DNA of 64,000 bases from Streptomyces capitiformicae (GCF_002214185.1 NZ_CP022161.1:1364001-1428000); one strand, 5' to 3'; shown: positions 16,833-28,581, numbered from the stretch's first letter. Notes: a model not told the origin generated them from the letters alone. A program made the numbers and translations.

Positions 16833-17840
16833 GTGGTGACAATGGCGGATGTGGCCGCGAGAGCGGGAGTCACCAAGCAGACCGTCTCCAACGTGGTTTC
16901 GGGCAAGAAGGTACGGCCGGAGACCCTGGCGAAGGTGAACAAGGCGATCGCCGACCTCGGCTACAAGCCGAACCTGGTGGCGCGCTCGCTGCGCACCGGC
17001 AGCACGTCGACGGTGGGGCTGTTCGTGCCGTCGGTGGCCAACCCGTTCTATTCGGAGGTGGTCGAGGAGGTGGAGAACCTCCTGGTCGGCCACGGATACA
17101 ACCTGCTGCTCGCCACGACGCGCGACGATCCCGACTACACCCGGGCCCACCTGGAGAACCTCGCCGCGCGCTCGGTGGACGCACTGCTGGTCGCCTGCGA
17201 CAACGGCGTCGCACAGCAGATCCCGATGCTCGTCGAGGCCGCTTTCCCGGTCGCGCTGTTCGCCTGGGAGGGGGACCCGCCGACCATGCTGCCGGTGGTG
17301 TCCATCGACTACGAGCACGCCGGGTTCCTGGCCGGGCGCTACCTGAGGGATCTCGGCCACCGGAACGTCGCGGTGATCGCCGATCTCCCCGCGCACGAGC
17401 CGCGCGTGGTCGGGTTGCGCCGGGCGTTCGCCGACCACGGGCTGGCCATCGACGACCGCAAGGTGTTCCCCTGCACCAGGGACGACGCCGCCGGCGGCTT
17501 CGACGCGGGCTGTGCGGCACTGGAGGCGGATCCGGAACTGACGGCGATCTTCGCCACCCACGACATCCTGGCCCTCGGTGCCGTCGAGGCGGTGGTCCGG
17601 TCCGGGCGGCGGGTCCCCAGCGACGTCAGCGTCGTCGGCTTCGACGACATCGCCCAGGTCGGTCGGGTCCAACCAGCGCTGACCACGGTCACCGTCCCGA
17701 AGCGGGAGATGGCCCAGCAGGCCGTCGAGTTGCTGCTGCGCGCCGTCGACTCCGGCCGGCCGCCGACCAACGTTTTAACGCTGCTGCGCCCGACCCTGAC
17801 CATCCGGGACAGCAGCGCCCCGCCCCGGGCGACCGGATAG
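16833..17840 (+). CDS. LacI-family regulator of the beta-galactosidase/ABC importer operon
   Basis: A 335-residue protein. The first 55 residues are a LacI helix-turn-helix (A-D-V-A-A-R-A-G-V-T-K-Q-T-V-S-N-V-V-S-G) with hinge helix. The rest is a periplasmic-binding-like sensor domain showing G-L-F-V-P-S-V-A-N-P-F-Y-S, D-D-P-D-Y-T and D-V-S-V-V-G-F-D-D. The second recognition-helix residue set (K-Q-T) differs from the S-A-A-T / S-V-A-S sets of the other LacI proteins in the window, so it probably reads another operator. GTG at 16833 is used; GTG 16836 and ATG 16842 are close alternatives. It likely represses the genes at 17949-25792 until an oligosaccharide or sugar binds. Confidence 0.92.
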   Translation: MVTMADVAARAGVTKQTVSNVVSGKKVRPETLAKVNKAIADLGYKPNLVARSLRTGSTSTVGLFVPSVANPFYSEVVEEVENLLVGHGYNLLLATTRDDPDYTRAHLENLAARSVDALLVACDNGVAQQIPMLVEAAFPVALFAWEGDPPTMLPVVSIDYEHAGFLAGRYLRDLGHRNVAVIADLPAHEPRVVGLRRAFADHGLAIDDRKVFPCTRDDAAGGFDAGCAALEADPELTAIFATHDILALGAVEAVVRSGRRVPSDVSVVGFDDIAQVGRVQPALTTVTVPKREMAQQAVELLLRAVDSGRPPTNVLTLLRPTLTIRDSSAPPRATG

Positions 17841-20915
<3,075 letters not shown>

Positions 20916-20981
20916 ACGGGCCTTGCCCGCCCGCCCCCCGGCCATCCAGCAAGTCCGCCCCTGTCACAGAAGGTTCCTCAC

Positions 20982-22292
20982 ATGAACAGCACCACCATAC
21001 GCACCCGCAGACTTTTGACGATCACCACCGCGGCGCTCCTCGTGGCCGGCCTCGGCGCGTGCAGCAGCACCAAGAGCACCTCCGACAACTCCGAGAAGAG
21101 CCAGGCCGGGCCGGTGAAGATGGAGTTCTGGGGCTGGGCCGGCTACGAGAAGATCGTCGACCAGTGGAACGCCTCCCACCCGAACGCCAAGGTCACCTAC
21201 AAGAAGATCCCGTCGGGCGGCACGGGCGGCTACACCCAGATCAGCAACGCGATCACCGCCGGCGAGGGCCCTTGTCTGGCCCAGATCGAGTACCAGGCCA
21301 TCCCGTCGATGCTCGTGAAGAACACGGTCATGGACATCACGAAGTACGCGAGCGCCGACATGGCCAAGTACGCCCCGTCGGCCGTCTCGGCCTCCAGCGT
21401 CGGCGGCAAGATCTACGGAGTCCCGGTGGACGTCGGCCCGATGGTCCTCTTCTACCGCAAGGACCTGTTCGCCAAGTACGGCATCACCAAGCCGCCGGCC
21501 ACCTGGGCCGAGTACAAGGCCGACGCCAAGAAGGTCGCCGCCGCCGATCCGAGCGTGAAGTTCGGCAACGCGCCCAGCGAGGGCAACGATCTGGCGGCCT
21601 ACACCCTGCAGACCGGCCAGTCCTGGTACTCGGTCCAGGGAGACAGCTGGACCGTCAGCATCGACAACCCCGGCACCCGCAAGGTCGCCGAATTCTGGCA
21701 GGACCTGCAGGACAAGGGTCTGGTGCAGAAGTCCGGCAACGCCTGGGACCCGAAGTTCAACAAGGCCGCCACAGCCGGCAAGGTGCTGACGTTCGTCAAC
21801 GCGTCCTGGGCCGCCGGCGGCATCAAGTCGGACCTGAAGGACCTGTCCGGCAAGTGGAGGGTCGCCCCGATGCCGACCTGGGAGGCCGGCGACGGCAAGA
21901 GCTCCAGCAACGGCGGCTCGGCCACCTCGGTGATGACCGGGTGCAAGTCGCCCCGCGAAGCCGCGCAGTTCGCCACGTTCCTGTCCAGCGACCCGCAGGC
22001 CGTGAAGACGGGCATCGAAAGCGGGCTGTACCCGGCGTCGAAGGCCGGACAGGACGACCCGGCGCTGGCGGCAGGTGACCCGTACTTCGGCGGCCAGAAG
22101 GTCGGCGACCTGTACAAGGCCTCCGCCGCGCAGGTGCCCAGCACCTGGACCAACGGCCCGACCTATCAGCAGGTCCAGACGGACCTCACCGGCGCCATGG
22201 GCAAGGGCACCCTGCCGGACGCGGTCACCAAGGTCCAGGCCTCGACGGTCGCCGCGATCAAGAAGCTCGGACTGTCCGTGACCAACGGCTGA
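20982..22292 (+). CDS. Sugar ABC transporter substrate-binding lipoprotein
   Basis: A 436-residue precursor with a lipoprotein signal: L-V-A-G-L-G-A-C, where Cys (near 27) would be lipidated and start the mature protein, followed by a Ser/Thr/Lys linker. The mature part is a type-I-cluster sugar-binding protein (V-K-M-E-F-W-G-W-A-G-Y, then P-V-D-V-G-P-M-V-L-F-Y-R-K-D-L-F). GAAGG lies upstream of the ATG. It is the first gene of a three-gene importer and is separated from the permeases by a hairpin that would favour higher expression of the binding protein. Its sequence is related to the second binding protein at 57427. The ligand is probably a galacto- or arabino-oligosaccharide, judged from the flanking GH2 and GH51 genes. 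Confidence 0.93.
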   Translation: MNSTTIRTRRLLTITTAALLVAGLGACSSTKSTSDNSEKSQAGPVKMEFWGWAGYEKIVDQWNASHPNAKVTYKKIPSGGTGGYTQISNAITAGEGPCLAQIEYQAIPSMLVKNTVMDITKYASADMAKYAPSAVSASSVGGKIYGVPVDVGPMVLFYRKDLFAKYGITKPPATWAEYKADAKKVAAADPSVKFGNAPSEGNDLAAYTLQTGQSWYSVQGDSWTVSIDNPGTRKVAEFWQDLQDKGLVQKSGNAWDPKFNKAATAGKVLTFVNASWAAGGIKSDLKDLSGKWRVAPMPTWEAGDGKSSSNGGSATSVMTGCKSPREAAQFATFLSSDPQAVKTGIESGLYPASKAGQDDPALAAGDPYFGGQKVGDLYKASAAQVPSTWTNGPTYQQVQTDLTGAMGKGTLPDAVTKVQASTVAAIKKLGLSVTNG

Positions 22293-22317
22293 GTCAGCGG
22301 GACTCCAACCGCCCGAA

Positions 22318-22355
22318 GGGTCCCCGCGACGCCCGTACCGGCGCCGCGGGGACCC
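22318..22355 (+). promoter_or_regulatory. Intercistronic hairpin between binding-protein and permease genes
   Basis: An 11-bp perfect stem (GGGTCCCCGCG with CGCGGGGACCC) with a 16-base loop lies 26 bases after the lipoprotein stop. Such structures often act as partial terminators or 3'-end protectors that give more binding protein than permease. Confidence 0.65.
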
Positions 22356-22389
22356 GCTCCCTGACGACGAACCGCCCAGCGAGGTTTCC

Positions 22390-23370
22390 ATGAGCAGTCC
22401 CAGCAGCACCCGGGCCGCGTCACCGCCGCGGCCGGTGCCCGCGGGCACCCCCCGGGGCTCCGCCTCCGGCCGGCCTCGGCGCACCGGCCGCCGTACCGCG
22501 TTGACCGCGTCGGCTTTCCTGGCGCCGTTCGCGGTGCTCTTCCTGACCATGATGGTCGCGCCGATCTGTTACGCGATCTACCAGAGCTTCTTCACCGTCC
22601 GCCGCGCCGGGCTGTTCGGCGGTGCGCAGTCCACGGAGTTCGCGGGACTGTCCAACTACGCCGCCGCCTTCGGCGACCACGACTTCACCGCGTCGATCGT
22701 CCGGGTCGTGCTGCTGGGCTGCGTCCAGGTCCCGGTCATGCTCGGCCTGGCCCTCCTGCTCGCGCTCCTGCTGGACTCCCGCTCGGCCCGGCTGCGGAAG
22801 ACCTACCGGCTCACGTTCTTCCTGCCCTACGCGCTGCCGGGTGCGATCGCCGCGTTGATGTGGTCCTTCCTCCTGGCGAAAGACCTCTCGCCGTTCACCG
22901 GACCGCTGTCCCACCTCGGGATCGACGTCGACTTCCTGTCGCCGTCGTGGGTCCCGTTCTCGATCGGGAACATGATCACGTGGGGCTGGACCGGCTACAA
23001 CATGCTGATCATCTACTCCGCGCTGCAGACGATCCCGGCGGAGGTGTCGGAGGCCGCCGCGCTCGACGGCTGCACCGGATGGCGCCTGGCGTGGGCGGTG
23101 AAGATCCCGCTGGTACGTCCCGCGCTGGTGCTGACCACGATCTTCTCCATCATCGGTACGGCACAGCTGTACACCGAGCCGGCGGTGCTGGTCAGCGCGC
23201 GCATCCCGGGCATCGACCCGAAGTTCTCCCCGATCATGAACGCGACCCTGGGCATGGACGTGGGCGGCCAGAACCTGGCCGCCGCCCAGTCCGTCGTGCT
23301 CGCGCTGATCACCCTCGTGCTCTCGTTCGGCTTTCTCAAGTACAACCAGCGCAAGGGAGCGATGGCATGA
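22390..23370 (+). CDS. Sugar ABC transporter permease, MalF type
   Basis: A 326-residue inner-membrane protein with about six transmembrane segments after a Pro/Arg-rich cytoplasmic start. The coupling-helix EAA motif is E-A-A-A-L-D-G-C-T-G-W-R near residue 220, where the ATPase docks. It forms the channel together with the next gene product. The stop overlaps the next ATG (ATGA), so the two are translated together. The gene follows the binding-protein gene after about 100 bases containing a hairpin. The Cys in the EAA loop replaces the usual Ala/Ser and is a small oddity. Confidence 0.93.
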   Translation: MSSPSSTRAASPPRPVPAGTPRGSASGRPRRTGRRTALTASAFLAPFAVLFLTMMVAPICYAIYQSFFTVRRAGLFGGAQSTEFAGLSNYAAAFGDHDFTASIVRVVLLGCVQVPVMLGLALLLALLLDSRSARLRKTYRLTFFLPYALPGAIAALMWSFLLAKDLSPFTGPLSHLGIDVDFLSPSWVPFSIGNMITWGWTGYNMLIIYSALQTIPAEVSEAAALDGCTGWRLAWAVKIPLVRPALVLTTIFSIIGTAQLYTEPAVLVSARIPGIDPKFSPIMNATLGMDVGGQNLAAAQSVVLALITLVLSFGFLKYNQRKGAMA

Positions 23371-24245
23371 GCGTGATCTCGGCCGACCGCCCGACCCGAC
23401 CGGCCCGCCGCGGCACCGACATCGCGAGCAAGGTCGTCGTCAACGGCATGCTGGGCCTGATGGCCCTGTACACGCTGATCCCGCTGTGGTGGCTGTTCGT
23501 CTCCGCGACCAAGGGCTCGGGCTACCTCTATACCGGTACGCCGCTGTGGTTCTCCCACTTCGACCTGGTCACCAACATCGAGGACGTGTTCAGCTTCGAG
23601 GGCGGCATCTTCTCCACCTGGCTCGCCAACAGCGCGCTGTACAGTTTCGTCGGCGCCACCGTCGGCACCCTGCTGTCCGCGATGGCCGGCTACGCGCTGT
23701 CCAAGTTCAGCTTCCGCGGCCGGGAAAGCGTGTTCAACGTCGTCCTCGCCTCGGTTCTCATCCCGGCGCCGATGTTCGCCCTGCCGTTGTTCCTGCTCAT
23801 GGCCAAGCTCGACATCACCAACTCCTACTGGTCGGTGCTGCTGCCCAGCTGTGTCAGCCCGTTCGGCGTCTACCTGTGCCGGATCTTCGCCGCGGCGTCC
23901 GTCCCGGACGAACTCCTCGAGGCCGCACGGCTCGACGGAGCAGGCGAACAGCGCACCTTCTTCCGGATCGCCCTGCCGCTGATGTCCCCGGCACTGGTGA
24001 CCGTCTTCCTGTTCCAGTTCGTCGGCATCTGGAACAACTACCTGCTGCCCTCGCTCATGCTCAACACCCCCTCACTGCAGCCCGTCACGGTGGGCCTCGT
24101 GCAGTGGCGCGCGCAGTTCGCCAGCGGAGTGCCGCCGTTGCTGCCGATCACCGGTGCGTTCCTGTCGCTGATCCCCCTGCTCGTCGCCTTCATCAGCCTC
24201 CAGCGGTACTGGCGCAAGGGCCTGACCGCAGGCGCCGTCAAGTAA
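23367..24245 (+). CDS. Sugar ABC transporter permease, MalG type
   Basis: A 292-residue membrane protein with six predicted transmembrane segments. The EAA motif is E-A-A-R-L-D-G-A-G-E-Q-R near residue 195, and the family ending A-F-I-S-L-Q-R-Y-W-R-K-G-L-T-A-G-A-V-K is complete. It overlaps the MalF-type gene by four bases. No ATP-binding subunit gene follows; in Streptomyces the shared ATPase MsiK commonly powers such importers, which I assume here. The next gene in line encodes GH51 arabinofuranosidase, which fits uptake of arabinose-containing oligosaccharides. Confidence 0.93.
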   Translation: MSVISADRPTRPARRGTDIASKVVVNGMLGLMALYTLIPLWWLFVSATKGSGYLYTGTPLWFSHFDLVTNIEDVFSFEGGIFSTWLANSALYSFVGATVGTLLSAMAGYALSKFSFRGRESVFNVVLASVLIPAPMFALPLFLLMAKLDITNSYWSVLLPSCVSPFGVYLCRIFAAASVPDELLEAARLDGAGEQRTFFRIALPLMSPALVTVFLFQFVGIWNNYLLPSLMLNTPSLQPVTVGLVQWRAQFASGVPPLLPITGAFLSLIPLLVAFISLQRYWRKGLTAGAVK

Positions 24246-24292
24246 CGCGTTCGCTGCCCCACTCCCGTCCTGAACTGCAAAGGACCACTGAA

Positions 24293-25792
24293 TTGCCCCG
24301 GGCCCACATCAAGCTCGACAAGCAGGCCGTCATCGCTCCTGTCCGGCGCCGCACCTTCGGCTCGTTCGTCGAACACCTCGGCCGCTGCGTGTACACCGGG
24401 CTCTACGAGCCGGAACACCCGAGCGCGAACGACGAAGGGTTCCGTATGGACGTCGTCGCACTCGTCAGGGAGCTCGGCAGCACGACCATCCGCTACCCGG
24501 GCGGCAACTTCGTCTCCGGCTTCCGCTGGGAGGACTCGGTCGGCCCCCGAGACAAGCGCCCGGTGCGCCGCGACCTCGCCTGGCACTCGCTGGAGTCGAA
24601 CCAGGTCGGCCTGGACGAGTTCGCCCGCTGGCTCAAGCTCACCGACTCCGAGCTGATGCTCGCGGTGAACCTCGGCACGCGGGGCATCCAGCCCGCCCTG
24701 GACCTGCTCGAGTACGCCAACCACCCCTCCGGTACGGCGCTGTCGGATCTGCGTGTCGCCAACGGCACGCCGGACCCGCACGACGTACGCATGTGGTGCC
24801 TCGGCAACGAGATGGACGGCCCCTGGCAGACCGGCTTCCTTGCGGCCGACGACTACGGCAAGCTCGCCGCCCGTACCGCCGGCGCGATGAAGATGGCCGA
24901 CAAGGACCTCGAACTCGTGGTCTGCGGCTCCTCCAACTCCGGGATGCCGACCTTCGGCGACTGGGAGCGCACGGTGCTCGAGCACACCTACGACCACGTC
25001 GACTACGTCTCCTGCCACGCCTACTACCAGGAGCACGACGGCGACCTCGGCTCCTTCCTCGCCTCGGCGACCGACATGGACTACTTCATCGACACCGTCG
25101 TCGCGACCGCCGACCACGTGGGGTACAAGAAACGCTCCAAGAAGAAGATCAACATCTCGTTCGACGAGTGGAACGTCTGGTACCAAAAGGAGCACGCGGA
25201 GTCCGACGAGGTCAACGACGAGTGGCGGCACGCCCCCCGGCAGCTGGAGGACGTCTACTCGGTGGCGGACGCCGTCGTCGTCGGCAACCTGCTGATGACG
25301 CTGCTCAAGCACAGCGACCGCGTCACCTCGGCCTCGCTCGCGCAACTGGTCAACGTGATCGCGCCGATCATGACCGAGCCCGGCGGCCCGGCCTGGCGGC
25401 AGACGACCTTCTACCCGTTCTCGATCACCAGCCGGCTCGCCTCTGGTGCGGTGATCCGGCCCGTGATCGAGGCGCCGGTGTACGAGACGGCGCGCCACGG
25501 CGAGGCATCCGTGATCGACGCCGTCGCCACCGTGGACGAGGACCGGGCCGCGGTCTTCCTGGTCAACCGCGACCTGGCGGAGGCGGCGCAGGTCACGATC
25601 GACGTCCGCGGCCTCGGCTCGTCGCAGGTCACCGAGGCGGTCACGCTCGCCGACCCCGACGTGTACGCGAAGAACACACTCACGGAGCAGAACCGCGTGA
25701 CCCCGGCGGCGAACACGACCGCGAAACTCGCCGACGGCGTGCTCACCATCGAACTGCCGCCGGTGTCGTGGACCGCAATCGCACTGGGCTGA
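24293..25792 (+). CDS. Intracellular alpha-L-arabinofuranosidase, glycoside hydrolase family 51
   Basis: A 499-residue protein without signal peptide. It shows the GH51 start (F-G-S-F-V-E-H-L-G-R-C-V-Y-T-G-L-Y), R-Y-P-G-G-N-F, the acid/base Glu in C-L-G-N-E-M-D-G-P-W (near 171), and the nucleophile Glu in S-F-D-E-W-N-V-W-Y (near 290), followed by the C-terminal beta-sandwich. These enzymes release terminal arabinofuranose from short arabinans and arabinogalactans. No ATG or GTG fits the N-terminus; a TTG at 24293 preceded by AAAGGA eight bases upstream is the best start and gives the usual family length. It ends the operon that begins with the regulator at 16833. Confidence 0.93.
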   Translation: MPRAHIKLDKQAVIAPVRRRTFGSFVEHLGRCVYTGLYEPEHPSANDEGFRMDVVALVRELGSTTIRYPGGNFVSGFRWEDSVGPRDKRPVRRDLAWHSLESNQVGLDEFARWLKLTDSELMLAVNLGTRGIQPALDLLEYANHPSGTALSDLRVANGTPDPHDVRMWCLGNEMDGPWQTGFLAADDYGKLAARTAGAMKMADKDLELVVCGSSNSGMPTFGDWERTVLEHTYDHVDYVSCHAYYQEHDGDLGSFLASATDMDYFIDTVVATADHVGYKKRSKKKINISFDEWNVWYQKEHAESDEVNDEWRHAPRQLEDVYSVADAVVVGNLLMTLLKHSDRVTSASLAQLVNVIAPIMTEPGGPAWRQTTFYPFSITSRLASGAVIRPVIEAPVYETARHGEASVIDAVATVDEDRAAVFLVNRDLAEAAQVTIDVRGLGSSQVTEAVTLADPDVYAKNTLTEQNRVTPAANTTAKLADGVLTIELPPVSWTAIALG

Positions 25793-25814
25793 GTACCGCG
25801 ACCACCTGACGGCG

Positions 25815-25879
25815 GGCGTCGACGCATCGGGTTCGGCGGAAAGTCCCCCGCAGCTGCCGAACACCGGAGCGTCGACGCC
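25815..25879. terminator. Large nested hairpin after the GH51 gene
   Basis: GGCGTCGACGC (25815-25825) pairs perfectly with GCGTCGACGCC (25869-25879), and inside it GTTCGGC (25831-25837) pairs with GCCGAAC (25856-25862). It lies 23 bases after the stop and is the likely end of the operon transcript. Confidence 0.7.
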
Positions 25880-26199
25880 GGAGCGCGGCGGGCATAAAGG
25901 TCCTGGTCTGGCTGATGATCAACGACAAGGACGCCGACGGCACCGGCTTCCTGCCCGGCATGCCGCGGCCGGCGATCCTCACCGTGGTCACATACTGCCG
26001 TTACCTCAAGGGCTTCACCCAGTGGCTGACCGGTCGCGGTATCACCCGCTTCGTCCAGGTCACGGCCGCGGACCTGGACGAGGGGCCACGAGTGCTCCGT
26101 TGCCCAGAAGAAGTTCCGAGCGGCACGAACGTGCCGCTCCGGTTCAACCACGGAGCGACAGAACGTTCAACAAAAGTAAAACGAACGCCCCGCCGCTAG
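25870..26199 (+). pseudogene. Relic of a tyrosine recombinase (integrase) N-terminal domain
   Basis: The open frame reads T-V-V-T-Y-C-R-Y-L-K-G-F-T-Q-W-L and G-R-G-I-T-R-F-V-Q-V-T-A-A-D-L-D, matching the style of the SAM-like core-binding domain of phage-type integrases (YxRxLxxFxxWL, ...VTxxDL). No catalytic domain with the R, H-x-x-R and Y residues follows; the frame drifts into basic non-coding-like sequence and ends inside the MITE-like element. There is no ribosome site. I infer the remains of an integrated element. Confidence 0.45.
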
Positions 26200-26337
26200 G
26201 GCGTGTTGCGAAAGTCCCGCCTCCCGCCCGACGCCTGGCACGCTCCCCCACTCTCGGCTTCACTCGAGCGGGGGGACCCCCATGACGCCGCTCGGCCCGC
26301 CCTCCGGGCGGACGACGGGACTTTCGCAACACGCCCT
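26198..26337. mobile_element. 140-bp MITE-like element with 22-bp perfect terminal inverted repeats
   Basis: The left end 26198-26219 begins AGGGCGTGTTGCGAAAGTCC and is matched exactly, in reverse complement, at 26316-26337. The 96-base centre is GC-rich, contains further short complementarity and no coding capacity. This is the form of a non-autonomous transposon mobilised by an insertion sequence with the same ends. No clear target-site duplication is visible. The integrase relic runs into its left end. Confidence 0.75.
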
Positions 26338-26714
26338 GGCGGAGCGTCCTCGTCACCGCGGCACAAGCCGCGCACGAAGCACCAGACATGTAGCCGATGC
26401 TGCCGGAGTCGACAGCAAGTGATCCCTTGGCAAATGATCCCTTGACGTCACTCCGCCGCAGATCTACCAGCCACCCCCGCACTATGCCCAGCCCTTGTCC
26501 CCCGTCACGCCCGGCCGAGCCGACGCCGTCGTAACCAGTTGTTGCCTCCCCATGCTCCCGCCTATCCGCCTCCCGCCTATCCGCGCGGCCTCTTACTCAA
26601 GACCGCCGAACCGGCCCTCAGCCGCAGCGGAGACGAACACGGAGAGCTGCCCACGGTTCACTCAGACCTCCTACCTCATTGCGGAACGGCTCCTCCGGCG
26701 GATCATGTGGCTAC

Positions 26715-26720
26715 TAGGCT
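26715..26720 (+). promoter_or_regulatory. Leaderless-type -10 box of the methyltransferase gene
   Basis: TAGGCT fits TAnnnT and stands exactly seven bases before the ATG at 26728, with no ribosome binding site between them. This is the usual layout of leaderless transcripts in Streptomyces and decides the choice of start. Confidence 0.55.
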
Positions 26721-26727
26721 GCGACGA

Positions 26728-27498
26728 ATGGAACGCGCAACCGACGTGCCCGCGAGCTTCGCCCGGTCCCGGGATCAGGACCAGGTGAACGACTACGACA
26801 GTTTCGCCGAGGCGTACGCGGCGGACACCGAGAACAACCTCGTGAACGCGTACTACGCGCGGCCCGCGATGTTGGCCCTCGCCGGAGACGTGACCGGCCG
26901 TCGGATCCTGGACGCCGGCTGCGGCTCGGGCCCCCTGTCCGCCGCACTGCGCGACCGCGGCGCCATCGTCACCGGCATCGACGCCAGCGCCGGGATGCTG
27001 GCGCTGGCCAGGCGGCGGCTCGGTGACGACGTGGCCCTGCACATGGTCGACCTGAGCGACCCTCTGCCGTTCGACGACGGCGCGTTCGACGACGTGGTCG
27101 CGTCGCTGGTCCTGCACTACCTGGAGGACTGGGGGCCGACACTGGCCGAGTTGCGGCGCGTGCTCAGGCCCGGTGGCCGGCTGATCGCGTCGGTGGATCA
27201 CCCTTTCGTGGCCTACACGTTCCAGGATCCCCGGCCCGACTACTCCGCGACCACCAGCTATACCTTCGACTGGACGATCAACGGGCAGTCCGTCCCGATG
27301 AGGTTCTGGCGCAAGCCGTTGCACGCGATGACCGATGCCTTCACCACCGCCGGCTTCCGCCTTTCCGTCATCAGCGAGCCGCAGCCCGACCCGGCCGCCC
27401 GTGAACTGTTCCCCGACGGTTTCCTGGACCTTTCGACCAAACCCTGCTTCCTGTTCTTCGTCGTCGAGGTACCCCCATCGGCGGCGGGCCCGGCCTGA
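26728..27498 (+). CDS. Class I SAM-dependent methyltransferase
   Basis: A 256-residue protein with motif I I-L-D-A-G-C-G-S-G-P-L-S (near 68-79), the acidic residue of motif II in V-T-G-I-D-A-S-A-G-M-L, and motif post-I D-D-V-V-A-S-L-V-L-H-Y-L. It belongs to the UbiE/Methyltransf_11-like group. The substrate is unknown. The start at 26728 is supported by a leaderless promoter; a GTG at 26785 that begins N-D-Y-D-S-F-A-E-A-Y is the alternative and would give a 237-residue protein. The VOC gene follows 12 bases after its stop, so the two may be co-transcribed. The whole patch from 25.8 to 29.1 kb looks accessory. Confidence 0.88.
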   Translation: MERATDVPASFARSRDQDQVNDYDSFAEAYAADTENNLVNAYYARPAMLALAGDVTGRRILDAGCGSGPLSAALRDRGAIVTGIDASAGMLALARRRLGDDVALHMVDLSDPLPFDDGAFDDVVASLVLHYLEDWGPTLAELRRVLRPGGRLIASVDHPFVAYTFQDPRPDYSATTSYTFDWTINGQSVPMRFWRKPLHAMTDAFTTAGFRLSVISEPQPDPAARELFPDGFLDLSTKPCFLFFVVEVPPSAAGPA

Positions 27499-27510
27499 GA
27501 GGCGTCACAA

Positions 27511-27885
27511 TTGATTCGCAAGCTGCAGATGGTCGCGCTGGACTGCGCTGATCCGGTAAGGCTCGCCGAGTTCTACGCTGAGCTGCTCGGCGGCCGGGTC
27601 GTCGCGGACTCCGAGGATGCCGACTGGGTCGAGGTGCACGGGTTCGAGGGCATACCGCTGGCCTGCCAGCGGGTGGACGGCTACCGACCGCCCGAATGGC
27701 CCGGCCAGGAACGCCCGCAGCAGCTACACCTGGACTTCGACGTGGACGATCTCGACGGAGAGGAAAAGCGGGCGCTCGCCCTCGGTGCGACCGTTCTGGA
27801 GCGGTCGGACCAGCTCCGCCCGGGGGTCAACTGGCGCATCTACGCGGACCCGGCCGGTCATCCGTTCTGCTTCTGCCTCCACTGA
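27511..27885 (+). CDS. VOC-superfamily (glyoxalase/bleomycin-resistance-like) protein
   Basis: A 124-residue protein with the paired beta-alpha-beta-beta-beta units of the vicinal oxygen chelate fold: M-V-A-L-D-C-A-D-P-V-R-L-A-E-F-Y at the start and L-H-L-D-F-D-V-D-D-L, then Y-A-D-P-A-G-H-P-F-C-F near the end. It belongs to the glyoxalase-like subgroup common in Streptomyces, which often binds small ligands without a proven activity. The start codon is TTG at 27511 with GAGAGG upstream. It may be in one transcript with the methyltransferase. Confidence 0.85.
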   Translation: MIRKLQMVALDCADPVRLAEFYAELLGGRVVADSEDADWVEVHGFEGIPLACQRVDGYRPPEWPGQERPQQLHLDFDVDDLDGEEKRALALGATVLERSDQLRPGVNWRIYADPAGHPFCFCLH

Positions 27886-27936
27886 GGCCATCGGGCCCGT
27901 TTGCCGCAGGCCGGCGCGGTCGTACAAGAAGCCTGC

Positions 27937-28382
27937 ATGCTGAAGGGCGACAAGGTCGGGCTCAGGACCCGGCACGAGGACGACATCCCGGTCCTGCGGG
28001 CCGAGCTCTACGACGACGTGGTCAACGCCTCGCGGGCCGAAGGCGGGCCGTGGCGGCCGATCACGCCCGGCTCGAAGGACCCGCGGCTCGTCGTGGACGA
28101 CAAGGAGCAGGGGCACGTCCCGTTCTCCGTGGTGGAGATGGACGGCGGCACACTGGTCGGCACCGCGACGCTGTGGGGCATCGACAATCACCACCGGTCC
28201 GCGCACATCGGGCTGGGGCTGCTGCCGTCCTCGCGCGGCAAGGGCTTCGGCACCGACGTGGTCGCGGTGCTGTGCCACTACGGTTTCGTCGTGCGCGGCG
28301 CGCACGGGTGATGGGCGAGTTCCTGGACGAGGTGCTGCTCGGGCTCCTCGCCCGGGATTGGAAGCCTGACTCGAAGGGCTAG
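27937..28382 (+). pseudogene. Broken GNAT N-acetyltransferase gene (internal deletion plus frameshift)
   Basis: The N-terminal part is normal for a RimJ/RimL-type GNAT: V-G-L-R-T-R-H-E-D-D-I-P-V-L, then H-I-G-L-G-L-L-P-S-S-R-G-K-G-F-G-T-D, the acetyl-CoA pyrophosphate loop. Shortly after H-Y-G-F-V-V-R-G the frame stops at 28311. The expected C-terminus, V-M-G-E-F-L-D-E-V-L-L-G-L-L-A-R-D-W, is found in the next frame up to 28382. Roughly 35-40 codons that normally lie between (the L-H-R-L... and A-G-F-x-x-E-G segment) are missing. The truncated 124-residue product lacks the final strands and is probably inactive. Confidence 0.7.
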
Positions 28383-28581
28383 GCCGTGTCGGGTCGGTGC
28401 TCGAAAACCAGTGGAACGGCGCCGCTGTGCGCCGTTACCGTGCTGCCGAACCAAGTCATCCAGGCAAGGACGTGCCGTTGTACACCCTGTGAGACCTCCC
28501 GAGAGCTGATCTGTCGCGCGTCGCGCATGTGCGCCGCGCTCCTTTTTGCTGCGGACTTCTCACTGAAACCGGTGTACTTCT

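Larger units (their letters stand above)
25793..26727. other. Accessory intergenic region: hairpin, integrase relic and MITE-like element, no intact gene
   Basis: About 930 bases hold a nested inverted repeat (25815-25879), a fragment resembling a tyrosine recombinase core-binding domain (25870-26199), a 140-bp element with 22-bp perfect terminal inverted repeats (26198-26337), and from 26338 to 26714 nothing I can assign. The last part contains a short near-repeat of CCGCCTATCCGC. Confidence 0.7.

Noticed and set aside
26338..26714. Leftward frame with L-V-D-L-R-R-S-D-V-K-G as a possible gene fragment
   Set aside because: The frame runs through the MITE-like element, has no ribosome site and matches nothing that I can name.
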